Shown: positions 16,793 to 25,256, counted from the first letter of the stretch. The stretch is DNA of 64,000 bases from Haloprofundus halophilus (GCF_003439925.1 NZ_QQRR01000001.1:744001-808000); one strand, 5' to 3'. Notes: generated from the sequence alone by a model not told the origin. Numbers and translations: made by a program.

Positions 16793-17764
16793 TCACATGT
16801 AACCGAGGTCGCGCAGGCGCTCCATCAGGTCCTCTTTGTCCTGGGCGCGGCCGGCGCGTTCGGTCGTGTTGTCGAGGTCCTGCAGCCAGGCGGGCGTGGA
16901 CTCGGTCTTGTCGGTGGAGACCTCGCTGCCCAGCGAGCGGAAGCCCTCGAAGTACTTCGGCGACACCGGGATGTCCTCGTGGGTGAGGCCGTTGGGCAGG
17001 TCGTCGTAATCCTGCGGGACGTACCCTTCGTCGGGGTACTCGTCGACGCTCTCGGGCACGACGAAGTGCCAGAACGCCTCCCAGACGTCGGCCTCGTCGA
17101 ACTGGAGAATCGGTTGAATGCGGTCGTGCGGCGGGTAGATCTCCGGGTCGTGACGCGGCGAGAAGAACGTCTCGTCGGCGCGGGCCTCCTGTTCGTCCCA
17201 GCGGATGCCGGAGATGATGCCGTCGATGTCCTCGGATTCGAGGGCGTCGTTCAGCGCGACGGTCTTCAGGAGGTGGTTGCCGACGTACGTGTCGAGCAGG
17301 AACGGGAACGTGTCCTCCTCGTACTCGAGGATGTTCCGGACGTGGTGCTGGTTGTGTTCGGAGAGCTCCGAAATCGGGATGTCGTCACCGGGAGTCAGCC
17401 CGTGTTCGTCGACGTAGTCGCCGACGTCGGTGTTGCGAGCGTACTTCACATCGAGGTCCCACTCGTCGGCCCAGCGCTCGACGAAGTCGAACAGGTCGTC
17501 GAAGTGCTGGTAGTGGTCGATGAACACCGCGGGCGGTTTTTCGAGGTCGTAGCGCTCTGCGACCTCGTTGACGAAGTACAGCGTCAGCGTCGAGTCCTTC
17601 CCGCCGGTCCACATCACCGCGGGGTTCTCGTACGCTTCGAGGCCTGTTTTCGTCACCTCGATGGCTTTCTCTATCTTGTGCTGGATGCTCGGATAGTCCT
17701 CGGCGGTCTCACCCTCACCGTCGGTGTAGTCTACGTCGACGTACTCTGGGAAGCCTTCGGGCAT
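16793..17764 (-). CDS. PAPS reductase/CysD-fold protein, copy 2
   Basis: 323 residues from the ATG at 17764 (MPEGFPEYVDVDY), which aligns with the start of copy 1. PP-loop MWTGGKDSTL at about 49-58, SGIRWDEQEARADETFFSPRHD in the middle and the shared C-terminal GRAQDKE...RLRDLGYM. Like copy 1 it has no cysteine. AT-rich promoter sequence at about 17775-17803. The two genes are separated by 210 nt, with separate promoters, and are the product of a tandem duplication. Confidence 0.8.
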   Translation of the reverse strand: MPEGFPEYVDVDYTDGEGETAEDYPSIQHKIEKAIEVTKTGLEAYENPAVMWTGGKDSTLTLYFVNEVAERYDLEKPPAVFIDHYQHFDDLFDFVERWADEWDLDVKYARNTDVGDYVDEHGLTPGDDIPISELSEHNQHHVRNILEYEEDTFPFLLDTYVGNHLLKTVALNDALESEDIDGIISGIRWDEQEARADETFFSPRHDPEIYPPHDRIQPILQFDEADVWEAFWHFVVPESVDEYPDEGYVPQDYDDLPNGLTHEDIPVSPKYFEGFRSLGSEVSTDKTESTPAWLQDLDNTTERAGRAQDKEDLMERLRDLGYM

Positions 17765-17954
17765 CTCGTAATGAGATATAATTACCGGAGTAAAGTGTCT
17801 TATGGCTCGTCGCAACGCGTGCGTCGGCGTGTGTTCGAATCGCACACTCGGCCCCTCGAGCGTGTCGTGTGCATCCACCGCATCGAACGTGTCGAAAGGC
17901 CGCGTAACCGCTCGTCCGGACCCGGTCTGTCGGAGAAACCGCCGCGCGTGCCGT

Positions 17955-18521
17955 TCAGTTGATGAACTTGTTGTCGCGCCAGTTGATGCCGTTGCCGCCC
18001 GAGCTGTTCTGCTGTGGGTTCTCGACCACCTCGACGCTCGCCGGGCGAACGTCGCCTTCGACGATGCGGGTCGCGCGGAGGTCGCCGTCTTCCTCCGTTA
18101 TCGCCGTGAGCGTCCCTTTCTCGGCGAGTTTCGCTATCTCGCACAACACCTGAAACATCGGGAACTGTAGCGCCGTGTTCTGTAACACCGTCTCGCGGTC
18201 GCCCTTGAAACAGGCGAACTCGACGAGTTCGGAGGGAATCTCCTCCTCCTCGTCCTGGGCCCACTGCGGGCCGCCGGCGCGCGGTGGCTCCTCTTCGTAC
18301 ACGCGCGTCTCCGTGACGCTCGCCTTGAGCTGCGCCGTCGGCGTGTACTTGCTCAGGCTCTCGTCGTCGGAGATCGCTTTGATGATGAGGGTGTTGTTTC
18401 GTCGTGTGATGTCGATGTCGGCGACCTCCGTCGGGAGGTCGGGATTACCGTCGAAGTAATCCTCTACATCTTCGAGTGGCAGTTCGAGCGTCGAGTGAAG
18501 TCTATATACGCGGCCTGACAT
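17955..18521 (-). CDS. Conserved haloarchaeal hypothetical protein (DUF7110-like)
   Basis: 188 residues, acidic and soluble. The N-terminal half reads like a small alpha/beta domain (VYRLHSTLELPLEDVEDYFDGNPDLP) with an acidic linker near residues 80-95, followed by a mainly helical part (TVLQNTALQFPMFQVLCEIAKLAEKGTLTAI). It resembles what has been catalogued as DUF7110, from memory and not checked. Upstream of the PAPS-reductase-fold pair on the same strand. Confidence 0.65.
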   Translation of the reverse strand: MSGRVYRLHSTLELPLEDVEDYFDGNPDLPTEVADIDITRRNNTLIIKAISDDESLSKYTPTAQLKASVTETRVYEEEPPRAGGPQWAQDEEEEIPSELVEFACFKGDRETVLQNTALQFPMFQVLCEIAKLAEKGTLTAITEEDGDLRATRIVEGDVRPASVEVVENPQQNSSGGNGINWRDNKFIN

Positions 18522-18650
18522 TTTCTTGTGCTTCTGATGGGGGATGGGTTGGTACTGCGCTGTACGCGCAAATGCCGGTACGCGTGTCCTTTAGGGGCTG
18601 TGGGGATATAGGGGCTGCCCTTCTATCCAAGATTACTGTTTGGAAATAAA

Positions 18651-18995
18651 CTACGACGAGCCGAGCGTCGCTTCGAGTTCGCCGCGCTCGTCAAGTTCGG
18701 CCAGGATGTCGCTCCCACCGACGAACTCGCCGTCAACGTACGTCTGGGGAATCGTCTCCCACCCGCTGTGTTCCGACAGGGCGGCGCGGTACTGGTCGAG
18801 CGCCGGCAGCACGTCCACCGTCTCGAACTCCTCGCGATGCTGGCTGATGAGTTCGACCGCTCGCATCGAGTAGCCGCACTGCGGCATCAGGCGGTTCCCC
18901 TTCATGAACAGCACGACGTCGTTCTCCGCGATGGTCTCGTCGACTCGTTCTCGAACCTCGTCGGCGCTGAGGTCGCTTCCCGGTTGGAACGTCAT
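18651..18995 (-). CDS. Monothiol glutaredoxin
   Basis: 114 residues with a thioredoxin fold. The active site is CGYS near residues 40-43, a variant of the CGFS of monothiol glutaredoxins that handle Fe-S clusters. The expected TIPQTYVDGEFVGGSDIL follows (TIPQ with cis-Pro, and GG-S/C-D). Likely involved in Fe-S cluster transfer or redox balance. Haloarchaea use gamma-glutamylcysteine as thiol, so the cofactor is inferred to differ from glutathione. Confidence 0.85.
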   Translation of the reverse strand: MTFQPGSDLSADEVRERVDETIAENDVVLFMKGNRLMPQCGYSMRAVELISQHREEFETVDVLPALDQYRAALSEHSGWETIPQTYVDGEFVGGSDILAELDERGELEATLGSS

Positions 18996-19286
18996 GCGAA
19001 TCGGTACGACACCCCGACAGATAGGGGTTGCGCCCCGTTGCGGTAGAAGGGTCGTTCACGCTCGCGGGGAGCGACGACCTACCGCTGGCGCGGGCCGCGA
19101 CTCCGAGCGGCGCGAAGCTTCAAATACGAGGACGGGACCACCTGCTCGCGTGTCGTGACTATCGACCGCGGGCGGTTCGCGGGTGTGCGGCCACCCGCTC
19201 GCGGGGACGACTCGATATCGGATAGGCCGCCTGTTCGCCCATCTGTGGTGTCGCAACCTCCGTGTTGCTCGACACGACGCCGACGT
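18996..19286. other. Intergenic region, nothing recognised
   Basis: Some 290 nt between the cupin stop and the glutaredoxin start. The part next to 18995 should hold the glutaredoxin promoter. An AT-rich patch (TTCAAATACG, about 19118-19127) stands out, but no RNA gene or credible small ORF is visible. Confidence 0.4.
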
Positions 19287-19667
19287 TCAATCGAGGTACG
19301 TCGTCTCGGTCTGCGTCAACTCGTCCTCCCTGTCACCGGTGTTTCTGGTCGCCGCCGGTTCGAAGAGCAGTATCTCGGCTTCCGCGTCGGCGACGGGTCG
19401 ATGTTCGACGCCGGCCGGCACGACGAGTAGTTCGCCCGACTCGAGCAGAGCGGCCTCCTCGTCACGGAACTCGATACGGAGTTCGCCCGAGACGACGAAG
19501 AACAGTTCGTCGGCGTCGTCGTGGCTGTGCCAGACGAACTCGCCTTCGACTTTGGCGAGTTTCACCTCCTGCCCGTTCAGTTCGGCGGCGACGCGCGGGG
19601 ACCACTGCTCGTCGAACGAGTCGAACGCCTCGGCGAGTGCGACTTTCTCTGGCGGCAGCGTACTCAC
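19287..19667 (-). CDS. Cupin domain protein
   Basis: 126 residues, single cupin barrel. Motif 1 HSHDDADELFFVVSGELRIE (about 47-66) and motif 2 LVVPAGVEHRPV (about 81-92) supply His and Glu metal ligands. Its start overlaps the end of gfcR by 4 nt, so it is translated from the gdh-gfcR message. A sugar-phosphate isomerase or small-molecule sensor is possible; the reaction is not known. Confidence 0.83.
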   Translation of the reverse strand: MSTLPPEKVALAEAFDSFDEQWSPRVAAELNGQEVKLAKVEGEFVWHSHDDADELFFVVSGELRIEFRDEEAALLESGELLVVPAGVEHRPVADAEAEILLFEPAATRNTGDREDELTQTETTYLD

Positions 19668-20311
19668 TCCTCGCCGACGCTGACGACGTTGATGAGCGAG
19701 TAGACCGGAACGCCGTCTATCTCCTCGATACCCTGTTTGTCGACGACGACGACGGCAGCCTCGACGGTCCCTCCGTGGTCGTGGACGGCTTCGATGGTCT
19801 GGCGCATCGTCGTGCCGCTCGTGATGATGTCGTCGACGACGTAGCAGCTGCGGTCGCGGATCTGCGCGAAGTTCCGCGAGAAACTACCGCCGAGTTCCTC
19901 GATGTCGCCTTCCTCCCACTGGTGTTTCGCGGGAGCGAAGGTGCCGAGGTCGGTGTCGAGTTCGCGGGCGACCACCGTCGCCAGCGGTGCGCCGGCTTTC
20001 TCGATGCCGATAGTGAGGTCGACGTCGTCGCCCTCTTTCCCGAGCAGGTCGGCCATCGTCCACGCCATGTAGCTGAGGCGGGCGCTGTCGCGGCCGACGG
20101 TGCTCCAGTCGATGTGGATGTCGTCGGGCCCGGTGCCGCCGGAGGGGGAGGCGCTCGTCGCCTCGGGTTCGGAACTCGTCGCGCCGCTGCGCTCGACGAG
20201 CCAGCTCGCCGTCTCGCGGGAGACGTTCAGTTCGTCGGCGATCTCGCCCTTCGAGAGGCCGCGTTCTGCCAACTCCGCCGCACTGGAGATGAGGTCATCG
20301 ACGTTCTTCAT
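19664..20311 (-). CDS. gfcR: Transcriptional regulator GfcR (PRTase-like)
   Basis: 215 residues: an N-terminal HTH (about 1-42, LSKGEIADELNVSRETASWLVE) fused to an orotate-phosphoribosyltransferase-like domain with the PRPP motif CYVVDDIITSGTT at 157-169. In Haloferax GfcR activates glucose and fructose degradation genes. Here its start lies inside the 3' end of gdh (17-nt overlap), so the regulator is co-expressed with the first enzyme of the pathway it is known to control. A true orotate phosphoribosyltransferase is unlikely because of the HTH. Confidence 0.88.
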   Translation of the reverse strand: MKNVDDLISSAAELAERGLSKGEIADELNVSRETASWLVERSGATSSEPEATSASPSGGTGPDDIHIDWSTVGRDSARLSYMAWTMADLLGKEGDDVDLTIGIEKAGAPLATVVARELDTDLGTFAPAKHQWEEGDIEELGGSFSRNFAQIRDRSCYVVDDIITSGTTMRQTIEAVHDHGGTVEAAVVVVDKQGIEEIDGVPVYSLINVVSVGEE

Positions 20312-21380
20312 ACGTACTGAATTGCACGGCGGTTTTTATAGTGGTGTCGTCGTCGTCGAACGCTCGTTCGAACTCGTCGAGGCCGTAGATTCCGGTGACG
20401 AGCGAGTCCAAGAGCCACGCCGGCATCGACGCCAGCGACTCCGTCGCCGCCTCGAAGTGTCCGACGTGGGAGTTGACGCTGCCGACGAGCGCCTTGTTGT
20501 GGAGGACGAGCTCGCTGTGGAACGCGCCGCCGTCGACCTCGAACTCCCAGTCGCTGGGCACGCCTAGAAGCGCCGCCACGCCGTTCGGCGCGAGTGCGTG
20601 GACCGACTGGAAGACGTGTTTCGGGAATCCGGTCGCCTCGTAGACGAAGTCCATCGGTTCGTGTACCTCGGGAATCTCGTCGACCGGCGTCTCCCGGGAG
20701 TCGACGTACGTCGCGCCGAGCTCCTCGATAACGTCGATAGTCGGGTCGGGGCGGTCGCGGCGGCCCAGACAGTAGAGGCGGTCGGCGTCGTAGCCGTACT
20801 CGAAGCCGAGCATCGCCAGCGTCAGCAGGCCGAGGCTGCCGTTGCCGAGCACGAGCGCCGATTCGGGGCTCCACTCGAACGCGGAACGCGACGCGTAAGC
20901 GTGTTCGATGGCTTTCTCGGAGATGGAGACCGGTTCGACGAGGAAGCCGACCGACGCGAGCTCCTCGGGGATGGGCACGAGATACTCCTCGGGGCTCGTG
21001 AAGTACTCCGCCATGAAGCCGTGCGCGCCGTCGATGCCGCGCTCGTGGTACTCGCCCGCGGGAGCCATATCGGGTTCGCCCCGCTCGAAGTAGTCGTTGG
21101 GTCCGTTCGGCGGGCGGCGAACCGTCGGCACGACGACCTCGCCGCGTTCGAGGTCGGTACCGTTGGGGTCCTCGACGACGCCGACGGCCTCGTGGCCGAG
21201 CACGAGGAACTCCTCGCCCTCGGGGAACCCGCCGTGACCCCCGCTCAGCACCTCGTGGTCGGTGCCGTCGACGCCCACGCGAAGCGTTCGGACGAGCGCC
21301 TCGCCCGTCGACGGCTCCGGTTTCGGAACGTCGACGACGCCCGGTTTCTCGGCCCCCTCGTACACCGCTATCGCTTTCAT
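20295..21380 (-). CDS. gdh: Glucose 1-dehydrogenase (medium-chain, zinc)
   Basis: 361 residues from the ATG at 21380. The zinc ligands of the haloarchaeal enzyme are visible as Asp38 (GVDGTDHE) and His63 (LGHEAVG), with Glu149 in LVEP. The nucleotide-binding fold GNGSLGLLTLAML is near 183-195. It oxidises glucose to gluconate, the first step of the semi-phosphorylative Entner-Doudoroff pathway. First gene of an operon with gfcR and a cupin. Sequence ahead of the ATG has no ribosome-binding site, consistent with a leaderless message. Confidence 0.9.
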   Translation of the reverse strand: MKAIAVYEGAEKPGVVDVPKPEPSTGEALVRTLRVGVDGTDHEVLSGGHGGFPEGEEFLVLGHEAVGVVEDPNGTDLERGEVVVPTVRRPPNGPNDYFERGEPDMAPAGEYHERGIDGAHGFMAEYFTSPEEYLVPIPEELASVGFLVEPVSISEKAIEHAYASRSAFEWSPESALVLGNGSLGLLTLAMLGFEYGYDADRLYCLGRRDRPDPTIDVIEELGATYVDSRETPVDEIPEVHEPMDFVYEATGFPKHVFQSVHALAPNGVAALLGVPSDWEFEVDGGAFHSELVLHNKALVGSVNSHVGHFEAATESLASMPAWLLDSLVTGIYGLDEFERAFDDDDTTIKTAVQFSTYEERR

Positions 21381-21404
21381 ACTCGGGCTAGGAGCCTGAC
21401 CACC

Positions 21405-21420
21405 AAAACATTTATTCTCT
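21405..21420 (-). promoter_or_regulatory. Promoter of the gdh-gfcR-cupin operon
   Basis: Minus-strand AATAAATGTT (about 21405-21417) lies about 28-35 nt ahead of the gdh ATG. The adjacent upstream element GTGTTTACTCGGGAG is a candidate site for a regulator such as GfcR; that is inference only. Confidence 0.5.
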
Positions 21421-21616
21421 CCCGAGTAAACACTACAACCGTCGGTGAGCCTCGTACGCGACGCTTCAGCCCCGTCGCGTGACGCGCAACACCAGCGAAC
21501 GTCATCCAGCCTGCCAGCCACGTGAGCGCTCACCGCCACCCGTGCCTCTTTCGCGGTTCTCACTCGTCGAAACGTCCGCAACGGAGTTTATGCCGCGCGG
21601 TATCCTACACTCTCTC

Positions 21617-22402
21617 GTGTGTACACTCACTCTCGCGTGGCAGGTGTTTCCCGACGCGCCCGTCGTCGTCGCGGCCAACCGCGACGAAGCGTTCGGACGC
21701 CCCTCCGAACCCCCGGCGCGCATCGAGGACGACCCGGCTATCGTCGCCCCCCGAGACGCCGAGGCGGGCGGGACGTGGGTCGGCTACAACGAACACGGCC
21801 TGTTCGTCGGCATCACGAACCGCTGGATAGACGCCGACCCCGCCGCGGACCGCTCCCGCGGACTGCTCGTCCGCGACGCGCTCCGACAGGAGTCCGCCGA
21901 AGACGCTGCCCGTCTCGTCGAACGCGAACTCGACGAGCGGAGCTACGACGGGTTCAACCTCGTCGTCGCGGACGCAACTGCGGCAGTTCTCTTCGAGTGG
22001 GACGGTCGCCTCCGCGTCTCGCAGTTCGACCCCGGCGTCCACGTCGTCGTCAACGTCGGCGCCGACGACACTTTCACGATTCCGTCGGTCCGCTCCGAAG
22101 TCGGCGAGCGGCAGGCCGAGAACGCCCGCCGGCTCCGGGAGGCGCTACAGCCCGAGCCGGGCGAATCCTCGGAGGCGTGGCACGACCGGGCGGCGACGGC
22201 GCTCGGCGACCACGAGTACGGTGTGTGCATTCACGGGGGTATCTCCGAGCAACGCTCGGACGGCTCGTCGGGCTCGCCCGACGGTGGGTTCGGGACGCGC
22301 TCCTCCTCGCTCGTCGCCATCGGCGACGAGGGTGCGAGCTATCGGTTCGCCGACGGGCCGCCCTGCGAAACCGACTACGTTCGGGTCGAAAGCCACATTT
22401 AA
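21617..22402 (+). CDS. NRDE/TANGO2 family protein
   Basis: 261 residues. Starts with GTG at 21617, which puts Cys at position 2 as in the N-terminal nucleophile-like NRDE family (MCTLTLAW). The name motif AANRDE is at about residues 19-24, and GGTWVGYNEHGLFVGITNR follows. A TATA-like TTTATG at about 21587-21592 lies 25-30 nt upstream, supporting the GTG start. In eukaryotes TANGO2 acts in membrane traffic and haem or lipid handling; the archaeal role is unknown. Confidence 0.83.
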   Translation: MCTLTLAWQVFPDAPVVVAANRDEAFGRPSEPPARIEDDPAIVAPRDAEAGGTWVGYNEHGLFVGITNRWIDADPAADRSRGLLVRDALRQESAEDAARLVERELDERSYDGFNLVVADATAAVLFEWDGRLRVSQFDPGVHVVVNVGADDTFTIPSVRSEVGERQAENARRLREALQPEPGESSEAWHDRAATALGDHEYGVCIHGGISEQRSDGSSGSPDGGFGTRSSSLVAIGDEGASYRFADGPPCETDYVRVESHI

Positions 22403-22427
22403 GCGGGTCGCGGGACGTGTATCCAGT

Positions 22428-22466
22428 ATGAACCTGCGCACGCCACAGACGGAGGTGTTCGCGTGA
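22428..22466 (+). CDS. 12-codon upstream ORF (possible leader peptide)
   Basis: ATG at 22428 opens a 12-codon frame (MNLRTPQTEVFA) that stops with TGA at 22464, overlapping the GTG start of the wHTH gene by 2 nt within GTGA. A TATA-like CATTTAAG at about 22397-22404 sits 25-30 nt before this ATG, so the leaderless transcript would begin at this short ORF, and the wHTH gene would depend on coupling or re-initiation. Confidence 0.5.
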   Translation: MNLRTPQTEVFA

Positions 22467-22816
22467 GCGCCCCGGACCTCGAAGCCGACCTCACGGCGGA
22501 CGAGCGCCGCGGACTCGAACTCATCCGCGAGACGCGGGGCATCCACCAGAGCGACTTCTGGAAGCAACTCGATATCGGCTCTCGGAAAGGGAGCCGCATC
22601 GCGGAACGACTCGCGGATACGGGTCTCATCAAGCGCTCGGAGACGGTTTACGACGGACACAACACGTACTTCCTCGAACCGGCGGCGCGGGACCTCGACT
22701 TCTCGCTGCTCATGGCAGGCGACATGCTCTCGCCGTACATCGGCGAGGAGGAGATCGACCCCAAAAGCGACGCGTTCTCGCAGTGGCTGATGAACCTCGC
22801 GTACGACGAGTACTGA
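22463..22816 (+). CDS. Winged-helix transcriptional regulator
   Basis: 117 residues from GTG at 22463. Residues 14-65 make a MarR/Lrp-like winged helix (ERRGLELIRETRGIHQSDFWKQLDI..., KGSRIAERLADTGLIKRSE). The C-terminal half is a short acidic helix-rich segment (LLMAGDMLSPYIGEEE). No ligand domain. Its start overlaps the stop of a 12-codon upstream ORF, so expression may be set by translation of that ORF. Confidence 0.75.
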   Translation: MSAPDLEADLTADERRGLELIRETRGIHQSDFWKQLDIGSRKGSRIAERLADTGLIKRSETVYDGHNTYFLEPAARDLDFSLLMAGDMLSPYIGEEEIDPKSDAFSQWLMNLAYDEY

Positions 22817-22852
22817 GCGCTCGCTCGTCCCGCAGTCCCGCTTTTCCCACCG

Positions 22853-23269
22853 CTACTCGGTGCTGAGATACATCGCCTTCGACGCCGGCCTGGTCTCCTC
22901 GAAGCCGAAGCGCTCGTAGAAGCCGTCCACGTCGGCGACGAGGTTCACGTACGCGTTCGGCGGGGCCTCCTCGTCGAGGAACGCGAGGAGTTCGTCCAGT
23001 ATCTTCGTCCCGAGGCCCGCGCCCTGGTGGTCCGGATGAACGGCCATGTCCACTATCTGGTAGACGGTTCCCCCGTCACCGACGACCCGACCCATCCCGA
23101 CGGGCGTCTCGGTTCCGTCTCCGTCCACGGCGAACGCGGTTGCCGCGAACAGCGTGTTCGGCAGGCCGCGCTCGGTACCCTCCCGGGAGCGCGGGCTCAT
23201 CCCGGCGGCCTCGCGGAGCGATAGATACGCCTCGACGGTTGGCAGCGTCGCTCGGACCTCGTACTGCAT
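22853..23269 (-). CDS. GNAT family N-acetyltransferase
   Basis: 138 residues from the Met of MQYEVRATLP. The acetyl-CoA motif A is VDMAVHPDHQGAGLGTKILDEL (about 73-94, with the Q/R-x-x-G-x-G loop), followed by YERFGFEE typical of motif B. Acceptor unknown. Convergent with the upstream regulator gene and directly downstream of psmA on the same strand (71 nt gap). Confidence 0.82.
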   Translation of the reverse strand: MQYEVRATLPTVEAYLSLREAAGMSPRSREGTERGLPNTLFAATAFAVDGDGTETPVGMGRVVGDGGTVYQIVDMAVHPDHQGAGLGTKILDELLAFLDEEAPPNAYVNLVADVDGFYERFGFEETRPASKAMYLSTE

Positions 23270-23340
23270 ACCGGAGAAGGGTCCCAACCGTCGACTTCAG
23301 TTTCGGTTCGCCGCGAGAGGCGGGATGTCGGTTACTCGCC

Positions 23341-24093
23341 TTACTCGGCTTCCTCGTCGTCGCTCGGCGTCAGGTCGTGCTCGGAGAGGTACGACTCGAT
23401 TTCGTCGGCGGAGTGCTCGGTGTACTGCTCGGACTCCACGTCGATGGTGGCGAGACCGACGCCCTCGGGTTCGAGCCCTTCGTCGTTCGACTCCGCGAGC
23501 GCCGACAGCGCGAGACCGATGCCACCCTCCAAGTCGGCGTCCTCGGTGTAGTTCTCTTCGAGGTAGTCGCGGATGTCCGCGCGGTTCGCACCGACCGAGA
23601 GCGCCTTCCACTCGTACGGCGTCCCCGAGGGGTCGGTCTCGAACAGGCGCGGTTCGCCGTTCTCGATGCCGCCGACGATGAGCGCGACGCCGAACGGCCG
23701 CGCGCCGCCGACCTGCGTGTACTGCTGGATGTGGTCGGTGACCTCCTTCGTCAGCGACTCGATGCCGATGGCCTCGCCGTAGCGGAGGCGGTTGACCTGC
23801 GCGCGCTGTCGGGCGAAGTCGATGAGTTGGCGCGCGTCGGCGACGTGGCCCGCCGAGGCGATGCCGACGTGCTCGTCGGCCTTGTGGAGTTTCTCGACGC
23901 TCGACGGCTCCATCAGCGGCGAGCGGCTGCGCTTGTCCGCCGCCAGCACGACGCCGTCGGCGGTTCGGACGCCGATGCTCGCCGTGCCTCGCTTGACTGC
24001 TTCACGCGCGTACTCGACCTGGTACAGACGGCCGTCGGGCGAGAAGATGGTGATGCCGCGGTCGTACGCCTGCTGTTGCGCTTGTCCCTGCAT
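23341..24093 (-). CDS. psmA: Proteasome alpha subunit
   Basis: 250 residues starting MQGQAQQQAYDRGITIFSPDG, the canonical N-terminus of haloarchaeal alpha subunits; an in-frame ATG 9 nt upstream is less likely. The proteasome alpha signature FSPDGRLYQVEYAREAV is at about 17-33. Forms the gating outer rings of the 20S proteasome. The acidic C-terminus (DDEEAE) is haloarchaeal in style. Last gene of the operon rnp3-methyltransferase-rnp2-psmA, 5 nt after rnp2. Confidence 0.93.
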   Translation of the reverse strand: MQGQAQQQAYDRGITIFSPDGRLYQVEYAREAVKRGTASIGVRTADGVVLAADKRSRSPLMEPSSVEKLHKADEHVGIASAGHVADARQLIDFARQRAQVNRLRYGEAIGIESLTKEVTDHIQQYTQVGGARPFGVALIVGGIENGEPRLFETDPSGTPYEWKALSVGANRADIRDYLEENYTEDADLEGGIGLALSALAESNDEGLEPEGVGLATIDVESEQYTEHSADEIESYLSEHDLTPSDDEEAE

Positions 24094-24098
24094 AGGTA

Positions 24099-24578
24099 TC
24101 ACTCGAAATCGAGTTCCGTCGCGCCGAGAACGCCCGAGGGCAGGCGGATGCAGCGTACGTCGTCGCGTGCGACCGCCGGCCGCTCGGAACCCTCGAACAC
24201 GACCTGTCTCTTCTCGGAAGATGCGGCCGCGCCGCGTAAATAGCTTTCTTCACAGGCGCGCACGGTGCCGGAGACGCCGCGGACTCGCACCCCGATTTCG
24301 TCGCCGTCGACGACGCTCAGGCAGGCGAGCGCCGCGCGCGCGTCGTCGACGTGGCCGCGCCGGACGCGGACGACGACCTCGCCGACGCCGTCGCCGAGTT
24401 CGAAGCTGTACACCGTGAGGTCGGCGTCCGCGCTCCCGGCGTCGCCCAACAGGTTCTGGGCGGCGTACCAGAGTTCGCGCTGGAAGTCGCCGCGACCGAA
24501 CTCGGCGTCGGGCCACGTCTCGATACCGACCGCGAGGTAGCGCCAGCGCGGTCGGAGGTGTTTCGGCAGGTGCTTCAT
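24099..24578 (-). CDS. rnp2: Ribonuclease P protein component 2 (Pop5)
   Basis: 159 residues. N-terminus MKHLPKHLRPRWRYLAVGIE and the alpha/beta Rpp14/Pop5 fold (FQRELWYAAQNLLGDAGSA, EVVVRVRRGHVDDARAALACL) are diagnostic. Pairs with Rpp30 (gene at 25240) to support catalysis by RNase P RNA in 5' maturation of tRNA. The C-terminal 30 residues are an extension of unknown role. Confidence 0.9.
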   Translation of the reverse strand: MKHLPKHLRPRWRYLAVGIETWPDAEFGRGDFQRELWYAAQNLLGDAGSADADLTVYSFELGDGVGEVVVRVRRGHVDDARAALACLSVVDGDEIGVRVRGVSGTVRACEESYLRGAAASSEKRQVVFEGSERPAVARDDVRCIRLPSGVLGATELDFE

Positions 24579-24584
24579 CGACGA

Positions 24585-25256
24585 TTACTCGTCGGTTTCG
24601 GCATCGCCGCCGCTGCTGTCATCGTCGCCACCGCTGCTCTCGTCGTCGCCGCCGAACCGCTCGGCGACGAGCACGCCGACCTGGTCGTGGACGCGTTCGA
24701 CGGCCGTCAGCGCGAACCCGGCGCCGGTGAGACAGTCGACGAGGTGGCCGACCGTCGACGGGTCGTCGACCTCGGGGCTGTAGAACGGCTCCTCGGGGTC
24801 GGGTTCGCCGAAGAACATCACGTCGCCGAGGACGAACTTCCGCGGGCCGAGGTCGGCGACGACCTCGATGGCCTCGCGCTTCTCATCGTCGGAGAGGTGG
24901 TGCATGGCGAAGTTCGAGACGACCACGTCTACCTCGCCGTCGTAGTCGGGTTCGCGGAACGAGCCGCGCCCGAACTCGACGTTCTCTATCCCCTGTTCCT
25001 CGGCTTTCTTCTCCGCCTGTTTCATCATCCCCTCGCTGATGTCGCGTCCGACGACTCGTTTCGCCTTTGGGGCGAGCGCGAGCGCGATGGCTCCGGTCCC
25101 TGTTCCGAGGTCGAGCACCACGTCGTCGGGGCCGGGGTCGGCGTGGTCGACGACGAGCGACGCGCAGGCTCTGTACTCGTCGGAGTCCTGGCTCTCGTCG
25201 TAGTCGGCGGCGATCTCCGAGAAGCGGACGGCGTGTTCCTCAACAGTCTTCTTCAT
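24585..25256 (-). CDS. Class I SAM-dependent methyltransferase
   Basis: 223 residues. SAM motif I VLDLGTGTGAIALALA (about 47-62), motif II GRDISEGMM (69-77) and motif IV VDVVVSNFAMHHL (109-121). The C-terminus carries a Gly/Asp/Ser repeat tail (GGDDESSGGDDDSSGGD). Its start overlaps rnp3 by 17 nt, between the two RNase P protein genes, which suggests an RNA or ribosomal target; this is inference from position. Confidence 0.83.
   Translation of the reverse strand: MKKTVEEHAVRFSEIAADYDESQDSDEYRACASLVVDHADPGPDDVVLDLGTGTGAIALALAPKAKRVVGRDISEGMMKQAEKKAEEQGIENVEFGRGSFREPDYDGEVDVVVSNFAMHHLSDDEKREAIEVVADLGPRKFVLGDVMFFGEPDPEEPFYSPEVDDPSTVGHLVDCLTGAGFALTAVERVHDQVGVLVAERFGGDDESSGGDDDSSGGDAETDE

Noticed and set aside
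19028-19286. Small genes or an RNA gene in the gap before the glutaredoxin
   Set aside because: Frames lack family features and no cloverleaf or other conserved RNA structure is visible.
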